Numbered from the stretch's first letter, positions 1-8,281 are shown. The stretch: DNA of 51,660 nucleotides from Betaproteobacteria bacterium (GCA_028292435.1 JAQGMI010000050.1:1-51660); one strand, 5' to 3'. Notes: generated by a model from the sequence alone, not told the origin. Translations and numbers: made by a program.

Positions 1-388
1 CGTATTTCGCCTGGCTCTTGTTGCACTCGGGCGTGCCGGTCGGTGCAAACGTGGCCTTCGTCGCGAAATGTGCTTTGCCGAGAAATGCGGTCTGATAGCC
101 GGCGCTGGCGAGCGTGCCCGCGAACCCCTGTGCGCCGACTTTCGGATCGAGATCGACGCCGTTGTCCCACACGCCATGCGTAAGCGGCAGCAGGCCGGTC
201 AATATCGACGCGCGCGAAGGCTGGCAGACGAGGTTCGGCGTGATGCATGCATTGAAGCGCGTGCCGGCGCTCGCGAGCCGATCGAGATGCGGCGTTTTGA
301 CTTCGGGCCGCTCAAAGCCGTAGCAGTCGGCGCGTTGCTGGTCGGACGTAATGAGCAGGATGTTCGGACGTGCGGTCGTGGCAGTCAT
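1..388 (-). CDS. Type I sulfatase, partial (C-terminal part beyond the window edge)
   Basis: The gene begins with ATG at 386-388 and runs off the left edge, so only about 129 N-terminal residues are visible. It starts directly with the sulfatase strand PNILLITSDQQRADCYGF, whose Asp is a metal ligand, with no signal peptide, so the enzyme is probably cytoplasmic. The formylglycine motif CQPSR followed by ASILTG is complete; family members hydrolyse sulfate esters after this Cys is oxidised to formylglycine. The ATG overlaps the TGA of the upstream Bug-protein gene by four bases (ATGA), so the two are probably translationally coupled. The substrate cannot be inferred. Confidence 0.88.
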   Translation of the reverse strand, partial: MTATTARPNILLITSDQQRADCYGFERPEVKTPHLDRLASAGTRFNACITPNLVCQPSRASILTGLLPLTHGVWDNGVDLDPKVGAQGFAGTLASAGYQTAFLGKAHFATKATFAPTGTPECNKSQAKY

Positions 389-1377
389 TGCTTGTTGAGT
401 CCCAGTTCGGTGAGCAAAGAGCGAAAACGAATCGATTCGGCGTCGAGAAATGCGCGCAGTTTAGGCCCAGTCATGAAGTTCGCGCGCCAGAAATTGCGCT
501 CGAGTTCTTTCTTCCAGGCGTCGGATTCATTCACGGTGGCAAGCGCTTTTTCCCAAAACGCGACCTGCTCTGGCCGCATGTCTTTGGGGCCGATCACGCC
601 GCGCCAGTTGGTGAACATCGCGTCGAAACCCTGCTCTTTCATGGTAGGCACGACTGCGAGTGATCCATTCAGGCGCTGAGGTGCGATCACGCCAAGCGCG
701 CGCACTCGTCCGCCTGCAATGAACGGCGGCATGTTCGCGGCGGTGCCGCAGACCACTTCTATTTCGCCTGACAGCATCGCAACAATTCCATCACCTGCCG
801 ATTTGTAGGGCACAAACCGCGATTTGCGCACATCGATACCCATCGCTTTCCAGGCGACGGCCGCGCCGGTGTGGCTGCCGGCGCCGATGCCGGGACCGAA
901 ACCGACGGCAATGCTGCCGGGATCAGCGCGCAACCGGTCGCGCACGTCCGCCATCGATTTGAGCGGCGAATCCGCGCGCACGACCAATGCGAAATAATCG
1001 TCGAACATGAGCGCGAGCGGCGTGACGTCGCGGTGACCGATGTTATGCGCGCCGGTAACCTGGTTCGATACGAGGTTGGTATTGCCGATCGCGATGGCGT
1101 GGCCGTCGGTGCGCTCGTTGAGATAAGTCCATGCGATTCCATTGCCGGCGCCAGGCTTGTTGATGACGACGATCGGTACGCCTATCGTGCGCGCGTCGTC
1201 CCAGACTTTCTGCATCAGCCGGGCAGTGAGATCCAGACTGCCCGCCGGCGACGACGGCGTGACGAATGCGACGGGTCGCGACGGTTTCCAGGTTTGCGCG
1301 TCGGCGCAAGGAATCGCGAACGCCGCGACCACCAGCAGCAATGCGGACCCGCATGACTGCAATGACTTAATGAACAT
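385..1377 (-). CDS. Bug-family tripartite tricarboxylate transporter substrate-binding protein
   Basis: This is a periplasmic solute-binding protein of the Bug (TctC-like) family, 330 residues, the usual family length. A signal peptide occupies about residues 1-28, ending near ADAQ, and the mature protein begins WKPSRPVAFVTPSSPAGSLD, the family's N-terminal region. GSHTGAA and VPYKSAGDG are the conserved ligand-pocket loops. These proteins bind carboxylated small molecules and hand them to a TctAB permease; no tctA or tctB is present here, as is common for the many orphan Bug genes of Burkholderiales. It is coupled to the sulfatase that follows it, so a sulfated or sulfonated organic acid is a plausible ligand (inference). 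Confidence 0.92.
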   Translation of the reverse strand: MFIKSLQSCGSALLLVVAAFAIPCADAQTWKPSRPVAFVTPSSPAGSLDLTARLMQKVWDDARTIGVPIVVINKPGAGNGIAWTYLNERTDGHAIAIGNTNLVSNQVTGAHNIGHRDVTPLALMFDDYFALVVRADSPLKSMADVRDRLRADPGSIAVGFGPGIGAGSHTGAAVAWKAMGIDVRKSRFVPYKSAGDGIVAMLSGEIEVVCGTAANMPPFIAGGRVRALGVIAPQRLNGSLAVVPTMKEQGFDAMFTNWRGVIGPKDMRPEQVAFWEKALATVNESDAWKKELERNFWRANFMTGPKLRAFLDAESIRFRSLLTELGLNKQ

Positions 1378-1396
1378 GGATAGTGAACATGGATAG
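1371..1396. repeat. Perfect tandem duplication of a 13-base unit at a start codon
   Basis: TGAACATGGATAG occurs twice head to tail (1371-1383 and 1384-1396) and covers the start codon of the minus-strand Bug gene (1375-1377). Because 13 is not a multiple of three, the second copy supplies an out-of-frame ATG just upstream on the minus strand. Confidence 0.85.
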
Positions 1397-1478
1397 CGGA
1401 ATCGAAGCCGGAAAAGAAACTGATACTATCCGTTTACCCGCCATTGCTCCAAACGCTTTCCGCTTCTCCCGACCACTC

Positions 1479-2843
1479 ATGAATCCTGCAGGCACTCAAC
1501 GGCCGAATATTGTGTTCATTCTCGCCGACAATCTCGGCTGGGGCGAACTCGGTTGTTATGGCGGCGGCGCATTGAGAGGCGCGCCGACACCGCGCATCGA
1601 CAAGCTCGCGACCGAAGGCCTGCGCTTTCTCAACTTCAACGTCGAAAGCGATTGCGTGCCGACGCGCTCGGCGTTGATGACGGGCCGCCATCCGATCCGC
1701 ACCGGCGCGTTGCAATCGGTGCCCGCTGGATTGCCGCAAGGCCTGATCCCGTGGGAAATCACGCTCGCGCAATTGATTTCAGCTCAGGGCTACGCAACCG
1801 CGTGCTTTGGCAAATGGCATCTCGGCGACAAGGAAGGCCGCTATCCGAAGGACCGCGGGTTCGACGAGTGGTACGGCATCCCGCGCACGACCAACGAAAG
1901 CATGTTCACGAGCTCGCCGGGTTTCGATCCCGCGATCGTGCCGCTGCCGTATGTGATGGAGGGCGTCAAAGGCAAGCTGGCGCAAAACTCGCACATCTAT
2001 GATCTCGACGCACGGCGGCGGATCGATTCCGAGGTGACTGCGAAGACGATCGATTTCATCACGCGACAGTCGCAGGCGAAAAAACCATTTTTCGCGTACG
2101 TGCCGTTGACGCATCTGCATTACCCGACGCTGCCGCACGCGGATTTCGCGGGTAAAACCGGCGCCGGCGACTTCGCGGATTCGATGCACGAAATGGATTT
2201 CCGCGTCGGCCAGATTATCGACGCCGTCGATGCGCTCGGCTTGCGCGACAACACCTTATTTATCTTCGGCAGCGACAACGGCCCTGAATTCCGTCGGCCG
2301 TGGCGCGGCACCGCCGGCCCATGGACGGGCACCTACCACACGTCGCTGGAAGGCGCGCTGCGGGTGCCGTTTATCGTGCGCTGGCCCGGCCGTGTTATGC
2401 CCGGCCAGGTCACCAATGAAATCGTTCACATCACCGATCTCTATCCGACGCTTGCACGCGTCGCCGGCGCCGAAGTGCCGCATGACCGGCCGATCGACGG
2501 CGTCGACCAACTCGATTTCCTGACCGGCAGGCAGGCTAAATCGAATCGCGAAGGCTTCGTCTATTACATCAAGCAGGAATTGCGCGCGGCGAAATGGCGC
2601 GACTGGAAGATGCACATCGTGCTCGAGCGGGAACCGAACGACGGCCCGAATCATCTCGAAACGCCGTTCATCTGCAATCTCACGCGCGATCCGAAAGAAG
2701 AGACTGACGTCGGCAATGAATTCAGCTGGGTGCGCACGCCGCTGCGCCGCATGATTCACGAATTTCAGGAAAGCCTCAAACAGCATCCGCCAATTCCGCC
2801 CGGCGCACCGGATGAGTTCGTGCCTAAAGCAAAAGCGGTTTGA
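1479..2843 (+). CDS. Type I sulfatase (arylsulfatase family)
   Basis: This sulfatase has 454 residues from the ATG at 1479. An in-frame ATG at 1383 would add 32 residues of no recognisable domain and lies inside the 13-base tandem repeat, so 1479 is preferred because the domain begins seven residues later with RPNIVFILADNLGWGELGCY. The active-site motif is CVPTRSALMTGRHPIRTG, with Thr where Ser is commonest (C-x-P-x-R). GKWHLGD and FIFGSDNGPE carry later metal and substrate ligands. No signal peptide is seen, so it is likely cytoplasmic. It requires a formylglycine-generating enzyme, which is not in this window. It is divergent from the Bug/sulfatase pair and followed closely by the ComA homologue. 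Confidence 0.9.
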   Translation: MNPAGTQRPNIVFILADNLGWGELGCYGGGALRGAPTPRIDKLATEGLRFLNFNVESDCVPTRSALMTGRHPIRTGALQSVPAGLPQGLIPWEITLAQLISAQGYATACFGKWHLGDKEGRYPKDRGFDEWYGIPRTTNESMFTSSPGFDPAIVPLPYVMEGVKGKLAQNSHIYDLDARRRIDSEVTAKTIDFITRQSQAKKPFFAYVPLTHLHYPTLPHADFAGKTGAGDFADSMHEMDFRVGQIIDAVDALGLRDNTLFIFGSDNGPEFRRPWRGTAGPWTGTYHTSLEGALRVPFIVRWPGRVMPGQVTNEIVHITDLYPTLARVAGAEVPHDRPIDGVDQLDFLTGRQAKSNREGFVYYIKQELRAAKWRDWKMHIVLEREPNDGPNHLETPFICNLTRDPKEETDVGNEFSWVRTPLRRMIHEFQESLKQHPPIPPGAPDEFVPKAKAV

Positions 2844-2862
2844 ATTTCAATTCGATAAAACT

Positions 2863-3636
2863 ATGACTCTGGCCCTTCCGCCCCGCTCCACCAAACCGCG
2901 CAAGCGCGGCATCACGTCGATGATCGACTTCGGCCCCGACACGTTCGGCTGGACGGGCGCGCCTGAAGGCATTCGCAACCTGCTCGAGGTCTGCGCCGAT
3001 TACATCGACTTCGCGAAAATCTACGCGCTCAATGCGTTGCTGATGCCGCGCGCAACCGTGAAGGCGGCGGCGCAGACGTATCGCGATTATGGCGTGACGC
3101 CGTTCGCGGGCGGCATCCTGTTCGAGTACGCGTGGCAGAAAAACGAACTCGATGGCCTTGAGCAGCTGCTCATCGACCTCAATATCGGCGGCCTCGAGAT
3201 TTCCGAAAACTATGTGAGCCTCAAGCCCGACGAACGCGCGCGCGCAATCGAACGCTTCCAGAAGCGCGGCATTTACATCAAGTATGAATTCGGCCGCAAG
3301 AATCCGACCTTGCCGCTTGAACTTGAGGAACTCGGTGACATCGTCAATGCGGTGGGCAAGCAAGGCATCGAGCATGTGATCGTCGAGCAAAGCGATTTCG
3401 ACATGCTCGTTGCGGCGCGCGCCGATGCGATCCCCGAGTTGAAAAAGCAGCCGTGGTTCGAGCGCCTGTTGATCGAGGCCGATCCTTATCGTTTTCCGCA
3501 GCAGCATGCGGAGCTGATCAAGACCTTCGGCAATGAAGTGAATCTGGCCAATATCACACCGGGCCAGGTGCTGCGGCTCGAAGGTTTCCGCCGCGGCATC
3601 GGGCGCGGCGTCGATTACTCCATCATTGAACGCTGA
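2863..3636 (+). CDS. Phosphosulfolactate synthase (ComA) family protein
   Basis: The 257-residue protein matches the ComA family, TIM-barrel enzymes that add sulfite to phosphoenolpyruvate to give phosphosulfolactate in coenzyme M synthesis. Visible family marks are RGITSMIDFGPD at the N-terminus, DYIDFAKIYALNAL, PFAGGILFEYA, GLEISENYVSL, HVIVEQSDFD, NEVNLANI and LEGFRRGIGRG at the C-terminus. The ATG at 2863 is chosen; an upstream ATG at 2812 overlaps the sulfatase end and adds unrelated residues. This bacterium is unlikely to make coenzyme M, so the true reaction may be a related C3-sulfonate step. It follows the sulfatase by 19 bases, suggesting co-transcription. Confidence 0.82.
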   Translation: MTLALPPRSTKPRKRGITSMIDFGPDTFGWTGAPEGIRNLLEVCADYIDFAKIYALNALLMPRATVKAAAQTYRDYGVTPFAGGILFEYAWQKNELDGLEQLLIDLNIGGLEISENYVSLKPDERARAIERFQKRGIYIKYEFGRKNPTLPLELEELGDIVNAVGKQGIEHVIVEQSDFDMLVAARADAIPELKKQPWFERLLIEADPYRFPQQHAELIKTFGNEVNLANITPGQVLRLEGFRRGIGRGVDYSIIER

Positions 3637-3720
3637 GCGCGCCCACCTCGCTTGTTGCGCCAATTTTCATAATGTAAGATTTGTAGCGTTACTTTCACGA
3701 TAAAAGTCCGGCGACTGCCG

Positions 3721-4023
3721 ATGGAAGAAGAAAAAGAAACCCGCTCATCGATCCAGGTCATCGACCGCATGGTGACGCTGCTTGAAGCGCTTGCCGCCAA
3801 TCCGGCACCGGTCAATCTGAAGCGGCTCGCGCAGGCCACGCAGCTTCATCCGTCGACCGCGCACCGTATTCTTAATGTAATGGTCCGCAATCGAATCGTC
3901 GATCGCATCGAACCCGGCACTTATTGTCTCGGCACGCGCCTGGCCGAATACGGCACGCTGGTGCGGGCGCGCACCGGCAAGGACGAACCACCTTCGCCCC
4001 TGTCCGCCGCGGACAAGCTTTAA
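3721..4023 (+). CDS. IclR-type winged-helix DNA-binding protein lacking the effector domain
   Basis: The 100-residue protein is an IclR N-terminal winged helix and nothing else. IQVIDRMVTLLEALAANPAPVNLKRLAQAT, then the recognition helix HPSTAHRILNVMV, then the wing RIEPGTYCLGTRLAEYG are all present; a full IclR regulator is about 250 residues with a C-terminal ligand-binding domain. The reading frame stops cleanly at TAA (4021-4023) and the following DNA encodes an unrelated exonuclease, so this is a short protein rather than a frameshift. It may bind DNA constitutively or dimerise with another IclR protein. Ten bases separate it from the exonuclease gene. Confidence 0.8.
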   Translation: MEEEKETRSSIQVIDRMVTLLEALAANPAPVNLKRLAQATQLHPSTAHRILNVMVRNRIVDRIEPGTYCLGTRLAEYGTLVRARTGKDEPPSPLSAADKL

Positions 4024-4032
4024 ACCGCGGCG

Positions 4033-4617
4033 ATGCTCGACCGACCGCTGGTCTTCCTCGACCTTGAAACGACCGGCGCTACGGCCGGCGTCGATCGCAT
4101 CACCGAAATCGGCTTGATTGAAGTGGACGACGGCGAGTACGTGCGCGAATGGACCACGCTCGTCAATCCGGGTATTCCGATTTCGCCGTTCATTGAATCG
4201 CTGACCGGCATCAGCGACGACATGGTCGCCGGCGCGCCGTCGTTCGCGTCGCTCGCCATCGACTTGAATACGCGGCTTAAGGGCCGGCTGCTGGTCGCGC
4301 ACAACGCGCGCTTCGATTACGGCTTTTTGCGCGCCGAATTCGCGCGTCTCGCAACCGAGTTTTCGTCGCAGCTCGTGTGCACGGTAAAACTTTCGCGCAA
4401 GCTGTTTCCCGGCCACAAACGTCATAACCTGGACAGCCTCATGGAGCGACATGACGTGAGTTGCGATGCGCGGCATCGCGCGCTCGGCGACGCACGCGTG
4501 CTGTGGGATTTGATCGCCAAGTGGAGAATCGATCCGGGCGTCGATGCGCTCGCCGCGGCGGCGGCAGCGCAACTGAAATCGCAAGTCTCCGTCCAAAGAA
4601 ACCACCCGAAAGATTGA
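4033..4617 (+). CDS. DnaQ-like 3'-5' exonuclease (DEDDh family)
   Basis: A 194-residue exonuclease of the DNA polymerase III epsilon superfamily. The four metal ligands and the general base are visible: ExoI FLDLETTG (Asp10, Glu12), ExoII HNARFDYG (Asp95) and ExoIII HRALGDAR (His148, Asp153). TGISDDMV is the usual sequence before ExoII. It ends soon after the exonuclease domain and lacks the UvrC-like nuclease domain fused to this module in longer relatives. It is more likely an accessory nuclease in repair or RNA turnover than the replicative proofreading subunit. It probably shares a transcript with the short IclR-type gene. Confidence 0.88.
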   Translation: MLDRPLVFLDLETTGATAGVDRITEIGLIEVDDGEYVREWTTLVNPGIPISPFIESLTGISDDMVAGAPSFASLAIDLNTRLKGRLLVAHNARFDYGFLRAEFARLATEFSSQLVCTVKLSRKLFPGHKRHNLDSLMERHDVSCDARHRALGDARVLWDLIAKWRIDPGVDALAAAAAAQLKSQVSVQRNHPKD

Positions 4618-4640
4618 AAGCATCGTTGCCGGACTACAAT
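4614..4640 (+). promoter_or_regulatory. Candidate sigma-70 promoter for the second Bug gene
   Basis: TTGAAA (4614-4619) and TACAAT (4635-4640) are separated by 15 bases, shorter than the usual 17. The start codon follows at 4674. Confidence 0.4.
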
Positions 4641-4673
4641 GGGTAGCCGGCAACCGCAACTGTGAGGAGCACC

Positions 4674-5639
4674 ATGAGAATTTTAACCCGCGTGGCAATA
4701 GCCATAGCGCTGAGCACGGGCGCGCTCTGCGCGCATGGCCAATCCTATCCGGCGAAACCGGTGCGGTTCATCATTCCATTCCCGCCGGGCGGGCCAACTG
4801 ACATCATGGGCCGGCTGGCGGCGCAGCGGCTCACGGAAGCGTGGGGCGTGCAGGTGGTTGCCGACAATCGCGCCGGCGCCGGCGGCAACATCGGTTCGGA
4901 GATGTGCGCGAAATCGCCGCCCGACGGTTACACGATCTGCATGATGACCGTCGCCCAAAGCATCTCGCCGGCGATTTATCCGAAGCTTGGTTTCGATCCG
5001 CTAAAAGATCTAGCGCCCGTTACGTTGATGGCGACACTGCCAAGCCTGCTGATGGTGCATCCGTCGCTGCCCGTAAAAAACGTGAAGGACCTCGTCGCGC
5101 TCGCCAAGGCCAAGCCGGGGATTCTCACCTATGCGTCAACCGGCAACGGCACAAGCCCGCACATGCTGATGGAGATGTTCAAATGGATGGCAGGCGTAAA
5201 CCTCGTGCACGTGCCGTATAAGGGCGCCTCACCGGCGATGATCGACCAGATTTCCGGACAGATCGATGTTGCATTCAGCACAGCCATCGCGGCGCTGCCG
5301 TTCGTGCAGCAAGGCAAGGTGCGCGCGATCGCGATTTCGACCAAAGATCGCTTCCCGCCGTTGCCCGATCTGCCGACCGTCGATCAGGGCGGCGTCAAGG
5401 ATTTCGATGGCAGTTCGTGGCAAGGCGTCGTGATGCCGGCGAACACGCCGCGCGACATGGTCGTGAAAGCGAACGCGGAACTCGCGAAAATGCTGAAGTC
5501 GGCCGACATGAAAGAGAAAATCCTGCAGCAAGGCGGCATCGCGAGCGGCAACTCGCCCGAAGAATTCGCCGCGTTTATGAAAAGCGAAACAGAGAAGTGG
5601 GCGAAAGTCGCGAAGGCCGCCAAAGTGAGGGTCGAATAG
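4674..5639 (+). CDS. Bug-family tripartite tricarboxylate transporter substrate-binding protein
   Basis: A second periplasmic Bug/TctC-like binding protein, 321 residues. The ATG at 4674 has a good GAGGAG ribosome site five bases upstream; an in-frame GTG at 4662 lies before that site. The signal peptide ends around CAHGQS, and the mature part opens YPAKPVRFIIPFPPGGPTD, the canonical Bug start. NRAGAGGNIG, STGNGTSPHML and VHVPYKGASPAM are typical conserved segments. No permease genes accompany it. The next gene starts inside its last codons, so it probably heads a unit with the membrane protein and class II aldolase that follow. Confidence 0.93.
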   Translation: MRILTRVAIAIALSTGALCAHGQSYPAKPVRFIIPFPPGGPTDIMGRLAAQRLTEAWGVQVVADNRAGAGGNIGSEMCAKSPPDGYTICMMTVAQSISPAIYPKLGFDPLKDLAPVTLMATLPSLLMVHPSLPVKNVKDLVALAKAKPGILTYASTGNGTSPHMLMEMFKWMAGVNLVHVPYKGASPAMIDQISGQIDVAFSTAIAALPFVQQGKVRAIAISTKDRFPPLPDLPTVDQGGVKDFDGSSWQGVVMPANTPRDMVVKANAELAKMLKSADMKEKILQQGGIASGNSPEEFAAFMKSETEKWAKVAKAAKVRVE

Positions 5640-6235
5640 ACGCATCCGGTGCCGGCGCATTCCGCATCAGCGAGCTTGCGGCCGGGATTGAGCTTTATTT
5701 TCCACCGCTGCGGGCGGCAGGTTCCGCGCTGATGCTTGCGCTCTTTGGAATAGCGTGCAGCATCATTGGCCTCGCCGCTATTGCCGGCCTCGTCAGCGCG
5801 GGGGAGTCCGCGATGCTGGCGCTTGCCTTCGCCGGCGTGTTCGCGTTGCCGCTGTTTGCGCTCGGGCAGGTCTTCATCGCGATTGCATTGTGGACTGCCG
5901 CCAACGCCTTGCGCGTCGAAGTAAGTGCAGCCGGCGTTACGGTCGTGCGCAGCTGGTTTGGCTATACACTCTCGCGCTACAGTGTGCCGCGCGAGCAGAT
6001 CGCCGCGATCGAAAGCAGGTTTGCGGCGAAATACGTGGGCGCATTCGGTTCGACACGTTATTTCCGCCTGTTCGCGCAAACCGTAAACGTTCCACGCCCT
6101 CTGCTTATAGCCGACAGCCTGAAAGGCCGCGAGATGACGGAAGATGTAAGGCAACTGATTATCCGGCATCTCGCACTGCCGGAACTCACAACTGCAGGCA
6201 AGCAGGCGCACATCGCTGAGGAAGAAGCTGCATGA
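5597..6235 (+). CDS. Small membrane protein with a bacterial PH-like cytoplasmic domain
   Basis: I do not recognise a named family. The frame is open far upstream; GTG at 5597 is chosen because it gives a 212-residue product beginning shortly before the first recognisable segment, overlapping the Bug gene by 43 bases. There is no better start until an ATG inside the first membrane helix. Two hydrophobic segments follow (GSALMLALFGIACSIIGLAA and FAGVFALPLFALGQVFIAIA). The rest, with LRVEVSAAGVTVVRSW, YSVPREQIAAIES and LLIADSLKGRE, resembles a membrane-anchored PH-like beta domain. It ends with ATGA overlapping the aldolase start, so the two are coupled. Confidence 0.6.
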   Translation: MGESREGRQSEGRIDASGAGAFRISELAAGIELYFPPLRAAGSALMLALFGIACSIIGLAAIAGLVSAGESAMLALAFAGVFALPLFALGQVFIAIALWTAANALRVEVSAAGVTVVRSWFGYTLSRYSVPREQIAAIESRFAAKYVGAFGSTRYFRLFAQTVNVPRPLLIADSLKGREMTEDVRQLIIRHLALPELTTAGKQAHIAEEEAA

Positions 6236-6978
6236 ACCAGAAAACGCAGGCGTACGGCGAGCGCGAAGCGCGCGAAGACCTGGTGGCGGCATTGCGTTCG
6301 GCCGAGCGGCTCGGGCTGGCCGAAGGCGTGTGCAATCATTGCAGCCTCGCGTTACCCGGCAAGCCGGGCCAGTTCCTGATCAACCCGCAGGGACTGCATT
6401 GGAGTGAAGTAACTCCGGCCGACCTGGTGATCGTCGATGCGGACGGCAAGCACGTCTCAGGAAAGCACGCGGTGGAAGCGACGGCTTTTTTCATCCATGG
6501 CCGGCTGCACCGCGCGAGCCCGCGCGCGAACTGCGTGCTGCATACACATATGCCGTACGCGACCTCGCTCACTATCATAGACGGCGGCGAACTCGCATGG
6601 GCAAGCCAGAATGCGCTGCGTTTTTACGGCCGCGTCGCCTATGACCGCGAATACAACGGCCTTGCGCTGGACGATGCCGAAGGCGACCGCATGGCAGCGA
6701 AAATTCGTGACGCCGATATTCTGTTTCTGGCCAATCACGGCGTCATCGTGTGCGGACCAACCGTCGCATACGCGTTTGACGATCTGTATTATCTCGAGCG
6801 CGCGTGCATGTTGCAGGTGCTCGCCCATGGCAACGGCAAGCCGCTCAAGATCGTGCCCGATGAAATCGCATCCGCAACGCGCGCACAGATGGATGCGGAG
6901 CGCCAGCAGGCCGACCTGCACCTGGCGGCGCTAAAGCGAATACTCGATCGAAAACAACCGGGATGGCGCAACGGCTGA
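6232..6978 (+). CDS. Class II aldolase/adducin-family protein
   Basis: A 248-residue member of the class II aldolase family, zinc enzymes that cleave or epimerise sugar phosphates or act as decarboxylases. The zinc motif HTHMPYAT (His104, His106) and the later NHGVIVCG segment (His169) are intact; EGVCNHCSL and GQFLINPQG fit the N-terminal substrate loop. Short relatives without a partner domain are often annotated hydroxyacid aldolase or ketodecarboxylase, and the substrate cannot be told from sequence. The ATG overlaps the TGA of the membrane-protein gene by four bases. With the upstream Bug protein, a role in carboxylic-acid use is reasonable. Confidence 0.87.
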   Translation: MNQKTQAYGEREAREDLVAALRSAERLGLAEGVCNHCSLALPGKPGQFLINPQGLHWSEVTPADLVIVDADGKHVSGKHAVEATAFFIHGRLHRASPRANCVLHTHMPYATSLTIIDGGELAWASQNALRFYGRVAYDREYNGLALDDAEGDRMAAKIRDADILFLANHGVIVCGPTVAYAFDDLYYLERACMLQVLAHGNGKPLKIVPDEIASATRAQMDAERQQADLHLAALKRILDRKQPGWRNG

Positions 6979-6993
6979 AAAACCGCGCAATGC

Positions 6994-7018
6994 ACGCGCC
7001 GCAATAACTGCGGCGCGT
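6994..7018 (-). terminator. Hairpin between convergent genes, probably a terminator
   Basis: A perfect 10-base-pair stem ACGCGCCGCA / TGCGGCGCGT with a 5-base loop lies between the convergent aldolase and DUF3567 genes. On the minus strand a T5 run follows about nine bases later, so it best serves the DUF3567 gene and may act in both directions. Confidence 0.6.
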
Positions 7019-7022
7019 TCGG

Positions 7023-7256
7023 TTAATGCATGGTCATCGGAAAATTGACGAGCGTTCCGAAGTCGGACAGAAACTCATCGACATGCTCGGGCGACGAATC
7101 TTCGCCCAGCGCGCCCAGCATGGACTCGCGAAATTTGTCGGCGACATCACCTTGAAAATACGTGCCGCGGCTCGACTGTTTGTCGACGACCTCGTACCCG
7201 TGCTGTCCCGGATACTCGACTACGTAGTAATTGTCGCTGTTGTATACGATGTTCAT
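7023..7256 (-). CDS. DUF3567 family protein
   Basis: A 77-residue protein opening MNIVYNSDNYYVVEYP with GYEVVDKQSSRGTYFQGDVADKF and VDEFLSDFGTLV. This matches my recollection of DUF3567, a small conserved protein found essentially only in Betaproteobacteria; its function is unknown. It is acidic, has no signal peptide or membrane segment, and looks like a single-domain cytoplasmic protein. It is monocistronic: a terminator-like hairpin follows, and a 12-base perfect palindrome lies 44 bases upstream of the start. Confidence 0.85.
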   Translation of the reverse strand: MNIVYNSDNYYVVEYPGQHGYEVVDKQSSRGTYFQGDVADKFRESMLGALGEDSSPEHVDEFLSDFGTLVNFPMTMH

Positions 7257-7300
7257 AAGTTCATTAACGGCTGACCGCCCTTTTGGTTGAGTCCGTCGCT

Positions 7301-7312
7301 GACATATGTCAC
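7301..7312. promoter_or_regulatory. 12-base palindrome upstream of the DUF3567 gene
   Basis: TGACATATGTCA is a perfect palindrome in the 107-base gap between the DUF3567 start (7256) and the EamA gene end (7364). Its position fits an operator of the DUF3567 gene, but no binding protein can be named. Confidence 0.35.
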
Positions 7313-7363
7313 TTTCCGTCCACTACCTGTCTGAACCTTAGATGGTGGCGGGAGCAGCAAGTT

Positions 7364-8257
7364 TCAAGCCACCTTGGCGCGCGGCGGGCGCGAAAGCGCA
7401 ATTCCGAACAGAATCAGCATCAAACCGGCGACTGCGGTAGGCCCGGGCCGCTCGCCCATCAGCAGCGTGCCCGCCAGCAGGGCGACCACCGGCGACAAGT
7501 AATTGACGTTCGCCATGAACGAGGGCCCGGCCGCAGCGATCAGGCGGAAATAAAGTATGGTCGCAAATGCTGTCGGCCCGACGCCGAGCCATGCGATCGC
7601 AGCGACCGAACCAGCCGACGGTGCGGACCACGGGTGATCGATTATCAGCGCGATCGGCGTCATCAAAACACTCGCCACTATCATCACTGCGGTTGATGCA
7701 ACCAGAAAGTCGGATGCGATCGTGCGCCGCGCGAGCACGCTGTTGCCGGCATAACAGAGCGCGCCGGTGAGCACCGCTGCCTGCGCGAGCGCGACGGTGG
7801 GTGCACCGCCCAGTCCCATCAGCGCAGCGGGTCCCATCAAGACGACAATACCCGCGAAACCGATCGCGAATCCGAGCGCGCGCCGGGCAGAAAGCTGTTC
7901 GCCGGCGACGAAGAAATGCGCGAGCACCAGCGTCGCCAGCGGCATCACCGAGATCAGAATGCCCGCGAGCGCACTGTCGATTGTCTGCTGGCCCCAGGCG
8001 ATCAAATAAAACGGCAGGCAATTGCCGAGAATCGCGAGCGCGGTGAACGCCAGCCAGCGCGGGCCCGGCGGCGGCAATGCAAGACCGCGCGCGCGCATGA
8101 CGCAATACAAAATGAGCGCCGCCAGGATCAGCCGGCTCGCGACGAGCGTTGCCGGCGCGACGGTAGCGACCGCGATCTTCATGAACATGAACGCCGAGCC
8201 CCACATCGCGACCAGTGAGAGCAACAGGCCCCAGTTACGAATTGCGGTCTTGCTCAA
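7364..8257 (-). CDS. EamA/DMT-superfamily transporter
   Basis: A 297-residue inner-membrane transporter with about ten hydrophobic helices arranged as two EamA repeats. The first begins NWGLLLSLVAMWGSAFMFMK, with PATLVASRLILAAL closing its first hairpin; the second begins around residue 158, with PTAFATILYFRLIAAAGPSF near its end. Members export amino acids, purines or other metabolites by the drug/metabolite-transporter mechanism. No neighbouring gene points to a substrate. It is divergent from the histidine phosphatase. Confidence 0.9.
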   Translation of the reverse strand: MSKTAIRNWGLLLSLVAMWGSAFMFMKIAVATVAPATLVASRLILAALILYCVMRARGLALPPPGPRWLAFTALAILGNCLPFYLIAWGQQTIDSALAGILISVMPLATLVLAHFFVAGEQLSARRALGFAIGFAGIVVLMGPAALMGLGGAPTVALAQAAVLTGALCYAGNSVLARRTIASDFLVASTAVMIVASVLMTPIALIIDHPWSAPSAGSVAAIAWLGVGPTAFATILYFRLIAAAGPSFMANVNYLSPVVALLAGTLLMGERPGPTAVAGLMLILFGIALSRPPRAKVA

Positions 8258-8275
8258 TCCGCAATTTCCGGCACG

Positions 8276-8281
8276 TATAAT
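8276..8281 (+). promoter_or_regulatory. Consensus -10 box upstream of the histidine phosphatase gene
   Basis: TATAAT, 44 bases before the chosen ATG at 8325. A -35 candidate, TTGCTC at 8250-8255, is 20 bases away, so only the -10 element is convincing. Confidence 0.45.
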
